From the NCBI GenBank assembly GCA_002794735.1, contig NBAZ01000009.1, forward strand, positions 1,240,001-1,304,000: a DNA stretch of 64,000 bases, read 5' to 3'. Origin of the DNA: Pyrrhoderma lamaoense. Its lineage: Eukaryota; Basidiomycota; Agaricomycetes; Hymenochaetales; Hymenochaetaceae. The notes under the pieces were generated by a model that ran no database searches, was not told the DNA's origin, and was given only the letters and a program-made list of their open reading frames with translations. A program made the position numbers and the translations under genes. This document shows positions 11,314 to 23,773 of the stretch, in pieces (positions within the stretch are counted from its first letter, which is position 1; every line of letters starts with the position of its first letter).

Positions 11314-12696
11314 ATGAGCGGCACTGTTCCTCAACAACGTGAGTTAACATATCACTCGATATCAAATCTAATTAATCCTTGCTGATAATATGCTTTAGCT
11401 GACGGTGAGCCCTGGTCTACTTGGACGACTGAGATGCATAATCTTGTACCCCTCTGTCTGAAGTATGTGAAAGAAGGGCAAGAAGAAAAGGCTTTTTTCC
11501 ATTTTGCCGGAGACCCCCGTAAGTATGATGATGCCAAACAAGTAAGAGTTGTATATCAACGAAATACCGTTGTCCATCACTGTATTGAAAACTCTCTATT
11601 GGACTTGGTTAACAAAAATAGAGTTGGTCAGGTCAATAATGCTAAATTGGAGAGAATAGTAGAAGAGGTTCAGGAACTTGTTAGAAGACTGCCAGCTGAC
11701 TTCTTTAGTTCTTCTGATTCAGCGTTAGGGATTTATTTGTACACGGACGAGTCTCAGAAAGTGGAGCTTCAGACATTCAAAGATGAAGAGAAGATACCCG
11801 AGTTGGTGAAATATCCAGAAATACCAGAAGAGCTTGCGAATATCCCTACCGCACACATTAAAGAGCTGATAAGACATCAAAACATATTGTTTGATGTAGA
11901 TTTGGTGACTTGGGGAGGAGAACAATATGCTTTCAAAAAAACTACTCATCCATCGAGTACCCTCGTCGAATTATCGGCACTTTATCGATTGCGATATTGT
12001 GCGGCAGTAAACCCTCCCGCAGCTCTCATAGTCGATGATACAGTACCACCTAGAATTCGCGGATTCTTGACTAGGTATATGCCTGGGGGCGATCTTGGTG
12101 ATTGGCTAGATAGACGCATGGACATGGAGAAGGCTGGGTCACAAATAAATATACCATGGACGACGAAGATGAACTGGCTTATCTCTATTGCTCGCGTTCT
12201 TGTAGCCATGCATTCGTCAAGAATTTACAACGGGGACTTGAAACCTGATAATGTCCTTCTTGATGGACATGGAGGAGTTCGTCTAGTTGACTTCGGTCCG
12301 GCTGGTCCCACAGAAGGGTGGGGTGCTCCGGAATATTTTGATGCATGGTATGGTTACTTTGCTCGTGGAAGACAAGCAGCAGCGGTAGCGGTAGCAAATA
12401 ACCAAGACGATAGTAACGCTGAGAGCACAGCACCGCCTTCCTCTTCAGGATTCAACTTTGAAGCTACTCTTACTCCAGCTATGGATATATACGGATTTGG
12501 AGGGCTGATGTGGGCTATAGGCGAGGAAAAGAACTCTAATTTAGATACTCGAGTTTGGAGAAAGTCTCCTGTTTGGTATCGCGATATAGCCGAATCCTGT
12601 CTGTCGGATTACCCCAATAGACGACCTTCGGCTACTGGGCTGTTATTTCGCCTTATGGCCAGGAGACTTTTGTTAATGGTCACCGCAGATAGGTGA
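11314..12696 (+). CDS. Divergent protein-kinase-like protein
   Basis: A short first exon (11314-11338, MSGTVPQQ...) splices to a long exon from 11399 to 12696. The first 160 or so residues have no domain I recognise. The C-terminal part has a kinase fold: a candidate beta-3 Lys in YAFKKTTH, a catalytic loop NGDLKPDNVLL in place of HRDLKPxN, and a metal-binding motif VDFGPAG. An APE-like GWGAPEYFD and a helix-F-like MDIYGFGGLMWA follow. The catalytic Asp and Asn are present but the HRD Arg is not. A clear Gly-rich loop was not found. It resembles the expanded fungal kinase-like families with HGDLKPxN loops. Activity and substrate are unknown. Confidence 0.7.
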
Positions 12697-13208
12697 TATT
12701 TCTAATATTTGAAAACTTGACTGAAACCGGAATTGTTGTATATACGCCAACAACATACAGTTTGCGTATGAAAAGCACTAAGAGTTAGATAGAAGTTGTA
12801 TCGGGTCAATTAGACTAAATGGTTATCTGGATTTGTGACATAGAGGACTTCATTGAGCAATGTAAAATAGCACATTCATACAAACAAACGTACACATTTT
12901 AACAAATAAGGTATTATGCATTGGTCAAGAGCTACTCCATTAGAGGCGAGGGAAGTTAAACAATTGGAATTTACACACACATTTACATCTTTTCGCATGC
13001 CTTTAGATGTTTAAGGTTTACATGTGATGTTCCATGACATATGAAGTGAGATATTCCATTACAAATTATATTTTGATTTGTATCCCAAGATCCGATTAGT
13101 AAACATAAAACATATGATGAGTGAGAGGTATCTAAAAAACTACTGAAAAAAAAAATTGCAAGGATGACAAAAAAGATAATGGCAGAAGAATCAGAAAAGG
13201 ATAACCCT
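12697..13208. other. Convergent 3' region between kinase and ERG6
   Basis: AT-rich 3' flanks of two converging genes. Frames here are extensions of the ERG6 intron, not coding. Nothing else recognised. Confidence 0.45.
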
Positions 13209-14311
13209 CTATTCCGACTTGGGTTTCCTGCTGATAACAAGATACATTGGAGTGAACAACTGCAAATAATACGTAAGTAACCAGAACGGAGCAATAAACA
13301 AATAAAGAGGCTCACTTTAGTTTGACCACCCTTGACAAGCGCATCACCGGCAATCTTCAAGGTTTCACCAACCTCCCATGTCCCCTTCGGGATCATACCC
13401 AAGAATTCCATGATTCGCATGGCATTGTGAGTAACAAGCTTACCACTCCAGCTCATCCTCCAGACGGTGAAGTAGTCCCAAAAGGTTTGAGCCTTACGGA
13501 TATCACCCTCAAGAGGGTAATACCAAGGAACAGGATCGGGTCGCTCGGCAAGATCCTCCTCGTGTTCAATTTGGAAGCCAACATTGATGAGAGCTTCCCG
13601 AGCCTTGTGAATGGGCCGCATCTCTGGGATACCATCGCCAACTTCGATAGCGTGTGCTAGCTCCTTATGCTCAGGAATAGAAGGATCCCAACGTTCAGTC
13701 ATTGCCCATTCGTAGACACCAAAGATTCCTCCGGGCTTCAAGACCTTTAAGATCTCGCCATATACACCCTCCCAGGTAGGCGCATGACAAGTTGCCTCGA
13801 TAGCATATACCGCGTCAAAACTGTTTTCACCGAATTGCTCTGCAAGTTTCATAAAATCTCCCTTCGTGAAAGTGACTTTCTCTGATAGACCGACTTTAGC
13901 GGTGTATCGGCGTGCACGTTGGATCTGGAAGTCATTATTGTTGAGACCGACAATGTTGACGTCTGCGAAGCGGGCAATCTCGCGTGCGGGTCCACCAATA
14001 CCGCAACCAACATCAAGAACACGCATACCAGGCTTAAGGTTCATTTGAGCAGATAGGTAGTGTTCGTGACGCGCGAGAGCAGCGACGAAGGCTTCACCCT
14101 GGTAGAAGCGACAGAAATGGAATGACTGAGCCCAACCGTATTCATAGAGCTCCGTCGCACCATCGTAGTAGCCGTTGACGACGTCAGTATAGCTATCAAG
14201 TCGAGCTTTGTTGTCGTCGTCTGTCTCTTTCGAGAGGTCCTTGTTCCAGAAGGCTGCATAATTTTCAACCCGGCTCCCGACACGACCGTCTGCAAGTTGG
14301 CCAGAGGACAT
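13209..14311 (-). CDS. ERG6: Sterol 24-C-methyltransferase (ERG6)
   Basis: It transfers a methyl group from S-adenosylmethionine to C-24 of the sterol side chain in ergosterol synthesis, usually at the ER or lipid droplets. The ATG at 14311 begins MSSGQLADGRVGSRVENYAA. The sterol-binding YEYGWAQSFHFCRF motif precedes motif I, VLDVGCGIGGPAREIA. The conserved IEATCHAP and GIFGVYEW motifs follow. Exon 1 is 14311-13316. An intron (13315-13260) leads to a 51-base last exon encoding LFTPMYLVISRKPKSE, the expected family C-terminus. The total of 348 residues fits fungal Erg6. The unspliced frame runs on through the intron and would give a spurious tail. No frame break. Confidence 0.95.
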
Positions 14312-15190
14312 CTAACAGAAGGCGAAAATGGTCAGTAAGTGGACAGACAATTACAATTTTTTCTAGTATATTTCAGAGACTTGAATGGTTCCCGAAGGAA
14401 TTCAACCCATTGTGTCGAAACACGTCGAGAAAAAAAATGCAGATTGTTTTGCATCATAATATACACTTAGAATTAGCTGCTTACCTTATTGAAAGAGTCT
14501 TTTAAAAGATAGAAAGAAAGAAAGAAAGATGGGGAGTCGAGGGAAACAGGTAGAGGTAGTGGAGGTGGATGGAGGGCGGGTGGATGAAAAAAAGGTGGAT
14601 TAGCAGAATTTATTTGGGAAAATGCTAGGTCATCATTTCGCAAGTCGTTCGATGTGTGTTAATTATGTACAAATTGTAAGGCGATTAGTCGAAGTCTTTC
14701 CATTGGTTCTCCCGTGAAAAAAAGGTGTATCAACATGTATCCTTGCAATGATTTTACATCGGTTAGCTAGATCCATCATATAAGTAGATTTATGCAGGAA
14801 TGAGAGTAAGCCGCTTCATCATCTACCTTGTCATCAATATATTGCCTCATTTTCTACCTTTTTGAGATTTAAGCAAAGAAATGATAGTTTATCACGTAAG
14901 CTTGAAAGCATAAGCATCCATCCCAGCACTAAGATCACTCTAAAATACTCTTTTAAATTGCGATTTTCAGAGATCAACAGTTACTTCCAAAGCCGGCCTT
15001 GTTGCACGCCTTGATTGAGGCATGGAAGTACTATCCCATTTATACGGAGAGTAGCGCTTTCCGACAGGAAACTAGATACATGATCATGCTTGACCCCTCA
15101 AGTTTGATAATCCAACCTTCCACTCTAAGTCCATCTCCATCTTGATCCTACCACCTTGTTGTTAAAGGGTGAATTTGCTTATACCCTCCC
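14312..15190. other. Divergent upstream region of ERG6 and the membrane protein gene
   Basis: It includes a short GAAA repeat near 14510-14527 and purine-rich sequence to 14600. This is typical of a 5' leader or promoter on the ERG6 side. No gene. Confidence 0.4.
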
Positions 15191-16487
15191 ATGTCTGGTA
15201 CGGCGATGCAAAGGAAAGAGATAGAGGTTAGTACTTGTATTGCACTTCAATACAGACGACTAGAACTCGACCCGGATATTGAAGAAGCAAACCTCCACTC
15301 ATGTTTATGTTACAAACGAGGATCCAGAAAGTATGTTTTCACGCTTATGATAGCATTAACTCACTTCAGAGTACCAAATATTCAAAGGGAGACAGGTAAA
15401 ACCAAGAATCGTATTCTTCCACCAACTCAACTTCGAATGACCATTGTATGCAGCCCAGGACACCCAACCAACACATCAGGCTTCCTAGAGGCCGTTCACG
15501 TGAGTATTCTAAAGAAACAGTAGCCCACATCATCGCGATCAAACTGAAATGAACATACATGTAACCAATTCCTCAGCCTCTGCTACCCCGGGGTTCAGGT
15601 GACCGGTCTTAGTCTAAGAAAGAGAGAGCTGATGCAACAAGAGATCGAAGAGTTCAACCAACAATACGGCCGAAAACTAGTGAAGACAAGGGAATATATC
15701 AAAGATACCTGCTCGCTATTTGCCGTTGTTGTACGTATACCTCCTTCATATCCCGCATATGATTCCCCTGGCAATGTTCTCTATTTAAGGTTTAAATATG
15801 AATAATTGTGATTGAAAATGATCCGAATTGACTGTGCTATAAACATAGAATGATACTGATTGTAACCTCTCTCCAGACTATTTTTCTCGCATCGTTGGCA
15901 GCTGCATTGTTATCTTACATGAATGACACTTTCTTGGCAAGACCGGACAGTAAAACTAAGAAAATAACAGACGATCTGGTTGTTTTATTCTTGTTCTTAG
16001 CCATCGTGACAGCCGTTACCTCCACGACATTCCTACTTATTGGAGCAATCTACGCTATTTTCGGTCCAGAGAAAAAGCGTCGTGCTAAACCGAATATTAT
16101 CATCTTTGCTATTTTCTCCATAGGTTAGATATCCCCATTTCCCCCCTCTTTATCTGATACGGAGTATTTGAACTTGTTTTATCAGTCAAGCTTCTCGTAT
16201 TCCCACTTGCTAGGTTTCTGAGGAGAGGTGTACACAGGGACGAAGTAGGCGAGGATGAAGTCGGTCAAACATTGAAAACAGACCGTCGGGTTGATTTGAT
16301 AGACTATGCCGCAGGTCGAGCACTACGGTTTATGGCCACAGCCCTACTTTTTGCAGCCTTTTCGGTACTCACTTTCTTCATTGCATTGGGTATTTATATA
16401 TGGGTGGACCATGCTTTATACATATCAACCATAATATCTTTCGTGACCTTCATAATCCCCCCTTTATTCTTTTTCAGTGTCTTCTAA
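15191..16487 (+). CDS. Predicted four-helix membrane protein, unknown function
   Basis: The gene is multi-exon, starting MSGTAMQRKEIE. Introns are inferred near 15329-15370, 15500-15575, 15730-15876 and 16122-16190. The N-terminal half is charged and soluble (for example ELMQQEIEEFNQQYGRKL). Two hydrophobic segments follow: LASLAAALLSYMN and a long run around VVLFLFLAIVTAVTS. After a basic loop (PEKKRRAKPN) there are two more, around MATALLFAAFSVLTFF and STIISFVTFIIPP. The layout resembles fungal membrane proteins of the DUF6535 type, but I could not confirm the family signature. Function unknown. Exon borders in the first half are uncertain. Confidence 0.55.
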
Positions 16488-16664
16488 TGCATTAGCACAT
16501 GTCAGTCTGTAATACACGATGTCAAGTAGGATTAGTACGTATACAACAATAAACAAAAAGTATATTATTTAACCAAAACGAAATTTAGACAGATTGCGTA
16601 TAGATATGAATGAGAGGGCGATAATAGATAGTATATCACGCAAATCCTTTATGCAATTCTCTAG

Positions 16665-18505
16665 CTAGTAGGTACCCTGCGTCCCTGTGTTCGATATTTC
16701 TTTCAATGCTTCTTTTACAGCCCAGACTCCAAGATTTTGCCATCGTCCATCGGAAGCTCGGAGGTATTTCAATATCTCTTCAGCGGAAGGGTATTCCGAT
16801 AATTTCCTGTCCAGAGATTTACGGTCTTGTAGTTTTGTAATCGCATTTGCTATCAGAGGGCCAATAGTTTTCGGTGTAACAGAGAGATATGCCTCTTCAC
16901 CATTTTCTGGTTCCGACAATTCCTCTTCATCTCTTTCTCTTTGTAAGGAAGATTTCCAAGTACTGGACATTGATGAAGTCATAGAAGTCATAGGATCTTC
17001 ATGATTTTTGTGAGAGATTTTCCCAAAGCTATGCTTATTGTTCTCATGTCGTGCATGAGCGTGTGGACGACTACGACCACACCAGATTATGATGCTGCCC
17101 TCCTTATAGAGGTCACGAATGGTCTTCGCAAAAAGACGTTTGGCTTTAGCCGACGACGGTTCCGAAGAAGTGTATTGGCTTTGAGAAGATTTTATTGCTC
17201 TCGATATTGGATATGAGTTCGAAATTGGCTGCGTTCCTTGCCTTTGTTTCTCTTCAAGACGACGGTAATCTTGTTCTCTCCGAGAACGCTCCGCGTTGAC
17301 AACCGCAAGTGCCATTTCTGCTAAAACTGGTACTCGCCGCAAGTAACTAAGAGTGAAGCCAAGAAAGTGTTCATTACAGTCGACTGGTTCCTCATAATGA
17401 CTTTTCACTATTTCTACCCCACTAGCTAAGCATTTCTCGCATGATTCCGGCACATATGGCTCTGCAAAGTCCAGGTAATGTTTGAGATAGTATCGAAATC
17501 GAATAGGCGTCAAATCTGATATTTTGAGGCGAGAAGGGTGACGTAGGCGGGTAAAATTCTATAGAGAGAGTAATCTCAATTTAAGAACCTTGAAAAGTTG
17601 TAAACAATAACATACATGCACATTACTTGAGGAAGAAGTGTCGTTATTAGTGATGTAACTACTTGTTTGGGAGTCGGGTTGATTATATGAGGTTTCTTTG
17701 GGCACTATTGGTATCGTAAAGGGTTCGGGTACCGAGTAATTTCCTTGATGCAATCTAGTAACATTCATCCAGTGTCGCAACTCATCGTTTACCGAAGTGC
17801 ATGTAGCTATAGAAGGTTATAATAAGTCATGACCACATACCACAAAATATGAAAGGTACCGAAGTCTCCAGGCTCAACTCTTACGTTCCTCGTTCCTTTA
17901 CTCTTTAGAATATTCCCCTTAACAATTACAGATTGGCCTTGTGTGGCTGTTGGTACTCTGATTTCTCTGAAGGCAGATCCGGTTGCCACTTTGGAGTTGG
18001 GTTTGGACAGAGACATGCTCTTCGTTCCATCTTTCGACTGCGAGGAGAAGGTGTTCGGCTGCTTTGGGTGTCTACAGTCGCAGTCTATTATAGCAGTGCC
18101 ATCATCAACTGATTTTAGTTGGATTAGCAGCTAGATATCATACAAGAGGGAAGAGGTCTTTGCACACCTTTGAAACGCGTCATATCAGCAAAATTGTCAA
18201 TACCGACAACCATGCCAACTATTCTTACAGTTCGACAAGGCACACGGCCTAGCCAGTAAAATTCATCTATAATTCATAAAACTTATTATAACGCGTTTTC
18301 GATCTGTAACTAATCACGCACATTTTTTTTCCTCCCGCATCTCATAGATATCCTTGATGAAACATTGGGCTACTGCTCCTGCCGAGTATGTCCATGTTCT
18401 CAGCTGATCTAAACGTTGCAGAGTTGCATTCTGGTTAATTTGAGTATGCTTCAAACTACTTGAAGGGGTTTTGGCTTCGTTTTCCTTCCGCTTCTGTTTA
18501 TCCAT
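16665..18505 (-). CDS. stn1: Probable CST complex subunit Stn1 (OB-fold telomere protein)
   Basis: Stn1 acts with Ctc1/Cdc13 and Ten1 on single-stranded telomeric DNA, capping ends and promoting lagging-strand fill-in. The ATG at 18505 starts MDKQKRKENEAKTP. After the first intron the protein reads FYWLGRVPCRTVRIVGMV, then IDDGTAIIDCDC, then GQSVIVKGNI. This is the beta-strand order expected of the Stn1 N-terminal OB fold. Further exons carry ELRHWMNVTRLHQGNYSVPEPF and LTPIRFRYYLKHYLDF. The last long exon (17513-16665) has a helical segment VLAEMALAVVNAERSRREQ. Its Ser-rich acidic C-terminal part includes YLRASDGRWQNLGVWAVKEAL, which could be a winged-helix end. The assignment rests on motif pattern and could be another OB-fold protein. 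Confidence 0.6.
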
Positions 18506-18850
18506 TTTATGGTAGTTGGAATCTTGTGGTGGATGCCTCCTGGTGTAGCCTGCAAATTGTTGGTGAAGTTCGTGATAAAATCATGAGATCGTGTTCTAAA
18601 ATACAAGAAGATAGCACATTAAGTGTATGTATCGAGTAACTAGATATACAAAAGTAATCTCTCGATGCAGTGAAGAAGTGGTTTATAGAGCTTTGTCTGC
18701 TTATGTCATCTTTCTGACAAAGAGTACGTAGTTATATACTACAAAGTAACTTACATAACGAATTTTAGGGTGAACTATAATCATATAGACAGTTGTAACA
18801 TTATCTACTTATAATACGACACATTTAATACCTCGCACAAATTTTCAGCT

Positions 18851-20576
18851 TCAAACGATATAATAAAGTGATATTTCCAATATCTTCTTGGAATAACGAC
18901 TCAACTTGATAATCGCAGAACTGCCACCGTCTACGAAGTAGCGTTCATAATCGTTGGAGATGAACTGATGCTGAAAAGGATCTCCATTCTCGTCCAAGCC
19001 CATCAATATGTCTATTCCGGACCATCCGTAGACGTATGTTGGATGGAAGTATCTATGGTAAAGTCTGAGATTGACAGTGGAGAGCATCGACAGCGACGGA
19101 AGAAAATCTGCTGTATAATTAGGCAATTCAATAGTAAAAGGTTTCGATCTACCAAGGGAACGAAGCGTGGCCATTATTTTCTCTTCATCACTACCTCCGA
19201 CATGCTCCAGTATAATTTCAACCTGCTCTACAGCTTGCTCATAGTTACGTATGTCAATATCTTCTTCAATCGGAATCACCAATTCTCCAGCAGCCCTTTT
19301 GCGACTTACTAACACCGTTGCGATATAGTAACTATTGTAACCCATTGAATGCATCCTACGCAGGCCAAGGACAGAGATACTGGCCTCGTCAGCACTGATG
19401 CCTTGATTAAGTTCAAATTGACTACAATTGTTTTCAATTGAGCCAATTTCTACAGTTCTTTCATTCGTGGAAAAAAGTTCGCGAAGAGGGACGACATGAA
19501 GGTGTATGTTGTACTCAGGAGTCGTAACGTCATAATATATAAGATGTCCAGGTAAGAAGTTTAGGCCGTGGACCTGGTTGCGTCTCCCCTGAAAATTCTG
19601 CTTAGTATTACCATGTCAGAGGTACTGGCAAGTGTAAATCTTACTAGTAAAATTTCAGTGTAGTGATTTGTTCCCCAGTTCCAGACGATTATTGATCTCA
19701 TCTGTGATGTGCTAAGGGGTATCGCAACGTATTCTCCCGATAGTGCGACCTCATCCGTTATAAGATATAGAGCTGATCTTTTCTCGATCCTTAATGAGGA
19801 CAAGTTTTGTATTATCATCTCTTTAGTTGTTTGTTTACGGAGTTCTTTCAATTTAACGAGACTATAACGTGAGTGATGTATCGTCAAATACAGATCAAGA
19901 GATAATTAGTATAGGTCTTCTTACTTACATGTCTCCTGTTGCATAATTTATACCAACTAGAAGAAGATTTGTCGCTGTCTCAGAAACCGATTCGAAGGCA
20001 TACGATTGTAGGCTTCCGACATCGCTTGGGGTCTCATCACTAGAGTACGTATACTTGATATCGCTGGTCTCAACACAGATCACTTGCAAATGAAGGCCTC
20101 GATGCCTTGGTAAAGTTTCACTATGCAAAAAGAGCAACTTTTTCCCAATAGAAAGTGCTGGCCTATAACTTGCACATGTTCGTCTATCTATCGTCACAAT
20201 ACTCCTTGGGGTATTTTCCTCTGGTAGAATTCCATGTTTGATAACTTCATACCAACGAGAGGCTTGAACTATGCTAGTGCGAAGTTCTACATCCGATAAC
20301 TGATTAACTTCGGTAAATGGAGGAAGGTTCATTGGATAACTATGGTCGTATCTCTGAAGTTGGGTTATCCAGACATGTCGAGCTTCAATATAGTCCCGCA
20401 ACAGGTGACACGTCTTTAATGCGTATAAATTAACAAAGTCAGGATGACAATCATAAACCATAAGGTGAACGTGATGAAAGCTGCTCTCCTACCTGACTCA
20501 GGAAGACTATGTCTCGTACTCTCAGGAAACGTAAGAAACCATATATGACATCCTTTGGTAAGTCAGTTAGAATCAT
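18851..20576 (-). CDS. F-box-like protein
   Basis: The ATG at 20576 opens MILTDLPKDVIYGFLRFLRV, a good match to an F-box N-terminus (LP, then hydrophobic spacing). F-box proteins tether substrates to SCF ubiquitin ligases, and basidiomycetes have many. The rest (20461-19925, 19887-19561, 19354-18851) is a beta-rich body, with pieces such as LSIGKKLLFLHSE and TNLLLVGINYATGD, reminiscent of F-box plus propeller-like proteins. The link between the F-box exon and the next segment at about 20465-20493 is unclear: the frames differ and no convincing acceptor is present. An indel or an unusual splice is possible. Substrate unknown. Confidence 0.55.
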
Positions 20577-22167
20577 CTTTATTAATGCTTACTATGTGAT
20601 ATACAGAAGCAGAGAAACCTTCCAAGTTTGATCGATTACGGTATATATATTGGTATACAACATCATCTATAAGTTTACGTGAACCGAGAGCTTACTTAGT
20701 AACGGTTGATTACGTATACATAGATTATTATTTCTTATGTCAAAGCTTCACACTTCGTCAGTTCTTCGACTCTTCTTCGACTCAATCAGCCATCGCACAA
20801 TTCCATCTCACTATTCCTCGCAGCTGGCGCTGGATTACTAGTGCTTTGTACCCCCTACCTCTTCAGTACTGTCTACTCAACAATGAACCTGGTAGATTAA
20901 AGATTTGAAGCATCTATATCATACTACTTTGACGTGTTGATTACAAATAAGTTTAAATGTAGGTACCGACCCTCGCAAGTAACACCCAAGACAAGATACC
21001 CGAGAATGTAGTAAACTCTGAACATTTCATCTTGATTTGTTAAGGAATTTAGTGAAGATATACCCCCTAAACTTGGCCCATTCACGCCACGCCACCATTA
21101 TGATAAAATATCGATAGTGTAATGCCCTCACAATTCTCTAGTTTACCGTCTATGTGGGGAGCATGGTCACTACCCCTCTTTAAAATTATCACCTTTCTAT
21201 ATCCTCGGGTTCCTATCGAAAAGAATATATGCGAAATCCATGAAAAGGTGAAAATCCTTCTGGCCGGCGGGGGTCAATGTAACCCTAGATCGTGCTCTAG
21301 ATGCCCATGCCTGGTTGATTATTGCTGCAGGTCGAACTTGCTAGTACAGAAAGAACCTTTTCTAACCTCTCTTATACTGTATTTTCCTTTCAAAGAGCTT
21401 TTGTGATTTCCTTAAACTGAATGACAGGCAAGTGAATGTTACTAAAGTGTTTATAAGCTGATCATCGTATTAAAAGGCTCTAATTCCCTGTGACAACTAT
21501 TTAGTTGACCTTGATTATAATTTCAAAATCTTGGACCTGGTTTGACTTGGTGAGAAAGTTGTTTCATGTGAAGATCATCCCAAAGAAGGCTCTTCGCCCT
21601 TTAGTAAGAAACTCGGTAATTCTTCTTACCGTGCAACTTGACGATTACTTATCAAGCCTTTGGCAATGATCCTTCAGTTACTGCCAGCCTACCACCCTCT
21701 TACGACCTTAACACGTATAGTTAGCACGCTTCCGTGCATATTTATTGTCCGATTTCGGCGTCAATTGAATTGCTTTCTGAACATTCATAAAATCCTATTT
21801 TCCGCATCTGGTGTTATTATCGGAGTGATTTGATGCCGACTCAGTACATCTGCTCGATATCACCCCAATGGGATCCGACTCTTTTCTTCAATTCCACTGG
21901 TGAAACTATCTGCTCACATATGGTAACAAGAAAAGGTATAAAAAGCCCCTAGACCCAACCAACTTTCACTACGGAACGCTCTGAAATAGTCCAGACACTG
22001 CATAGTCCACTTCAACTGGTATCTGTACAGTGACGACGCTCTTAATTAAGTCTTACCGAGAGCCTGTACTCTATCTCTGTTTTCTCTTCATGAACAAAGA
22101 TTGAGGCTTCATTTACACGCGATACAAGTATGTGCTATCTATCGCATTCTTTATCTTATCAGACTCA
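20577..22167. other. Intergenic region with ART-hemopexin promoter and leader
   Basis: About 1.6 kb without a supported gene. The right end holds a TATA box (21937) and a probable 5'-UTR intron (GTATGT near 22128 to CAG near 22160). Its removal would place the ART gene ATG at 22168 shortly after the junction. Confidence 0.45.
21937..21944 (+). promoter_or_regulatory. TATA box
   Basis: A clean TATAAAAA in GGTATAAAAAGCCCC lies 230 bases upstream of the ART-hemopexin start. The leader between them contains a likely intron. Confidence 0.55.
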
Positions 22168-23773
22168 ATGTATTCTTTAGTCCTGGTAGAAGTCATGAGC
22201 GTATCCTCGTTGTTTTCTGCTGCCGTTTTTCCGTGGCTAAGAAACCTTGATGACAAAGGTGCTCGAGAAGTTTACAGGAAGATCAATCAATCCCTCCAAG
22301 ATGCTGATTTGGAAGTTGTCGCGAGGCCTAACAGCGTTCCAGATGCATATGGAGAGCTGACTGTTGCTGCCGCAGAACCCCTCACTTGCTGGGATGAACG
22401 GGAACCAGCTGAAATCTTTCATCGGGGTTTTCAACCTCTCCTTACACCTCAGAGCCTTGACGAATTTCGCAAGCTTAGTGATAACCAGATAAACATTCTT
22501 CACTATGTTTACGACAACGCCCCATCCATCTATGTCACTACAACACGTTATGTTTTGAAGAATGGACATCTTGAGCGCTGGTCCCCTGTAACAATGTGCA
22601 AGTGCAGATGTGAATGCACGTGCACTCGAAGGCGATACGAGTACGAAATATTTGCGTATGGTGGAATTGATGTTGAGCTCAGTTTACGTCCGAAATACAA
22701 CAAGTACCCTTACAAACAGGAGGTTGTCTTCCCTGGCGGCATTAGGTCTGGTCTTATTCGTAGTGCACGCGAATACAATGGAGATGGAAAGATCATCCGT
22801 GTTTGGCAAAACCTCAAATTCAATCCACTACTCAATGGCGACCATACTCCGCGAGTAGATCTCATACCTCCTCTCCGCAACGTCGTCGAGCGGTCCAACT
22901 TCTTTGTAATAGACTCGCCGGATGATGAAGGGATAGCACAAAACTACGGGCGCAAACCAGATGATTTGAAGAAGTATAAACTAGTTGCTGACCCTTGGAT
23001 GGCGAAGGATGTCCCTGTGTTTCACATCGGTCGCGCTTGCTTGATTATTGATCCTTTGCCAGATGCTTATAGGGCTTACTTCTTCTCTGGTACTCGAGTC
23101 ATGACTATGCATCTCACACGAGACTACAATATCAGGGACTCAGTTGGGACTGGAGGTGTGCAAAATATCATTGATGCATTCCCGGCTCTACGTCAGGCGA
23201 AGTTTACGCATGTAGATGCTGCGATGCGGAGTGTTAATTATCCTGACGATGCATATTTTTTCTGTGGAGATATGTATGTTCGTACCAATATTAAAGGGGA
23301 TAGACTCATCTCGGGTCCGTCGAAGATTACTCAAAATTGGGCTACGTTTCGTGAAGCCGGATTTACCCAGATTGACGCCATTTTGCAGGATCACAACTAT
23401 ATTGAAGAGGCGTATGTATTCTGTGGCGCTGAGTACATACGTATAAGGATCACTAAAGGAACCAATGATGAAGATGTTCTGATCGGTGAACCTGCCAGTA
23501 TAACGTATTATTGGCAGTCTATAGGGCAATCCGGTTTTGATAGCATAGACGCACTTGTACCGAATCCCCATAGAGAGGGTAATGTTTACTTCTTTAAAGG
23601 GGACCAGTACTTTTCGTGTGAATACACGCTGGGTGCGTTTTCATTTCTACTACTCCTGTTTTTTGACGAACCTCTATTGAACTTCAATAGGTCATCGAGG
23701 CGACACGATAAATGTGGGTCCTAGGTCTATAGCTTACTGGTGGGTTTCACTGGAGCAAGCCAAGTTCTATTGA
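22168..23773 (+). CDS. ADP-ribosyltransferase-like domain fused to hemopexin-type repeats (toxin-like)
   Basis: The first ATG in frame is 22168. No clear cleavable signal peptide is seen. Residues of about 70-215 follow the order of the cholera/pertussis/scabin-type ADP-ribosyltransferase fold: CWDEREPAEIFHRGF, then VTTTRY in the STS position, then a PYKQEVVFPGGI segment with the candidate catalytic Glu. The position usually held by the first catalytic Arg appears to be Cys (about residue 74), so catalysis may be weakened or lost. A CxCxCxCxC run (about 144-152) interrupts the domain. From about residue 290, four blade-like units of the AYFFxG...IxxxWxxxxxxGFxxIDA kind match hemopexin-type repeats. 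An intron (23633-23690) precedes the last exon, which ends AYWWVSLEQAKFY. Role and target are unknown. Defence or interspecies toxicity is only inference. Confidence 0.65.

Noticed and set aside
13020..13315. Long C-terminal extension of ERG6
   Set aside because: It is read-through of an intron; splicing to 13259-13209 gives the normal Erg6 C-terminus.
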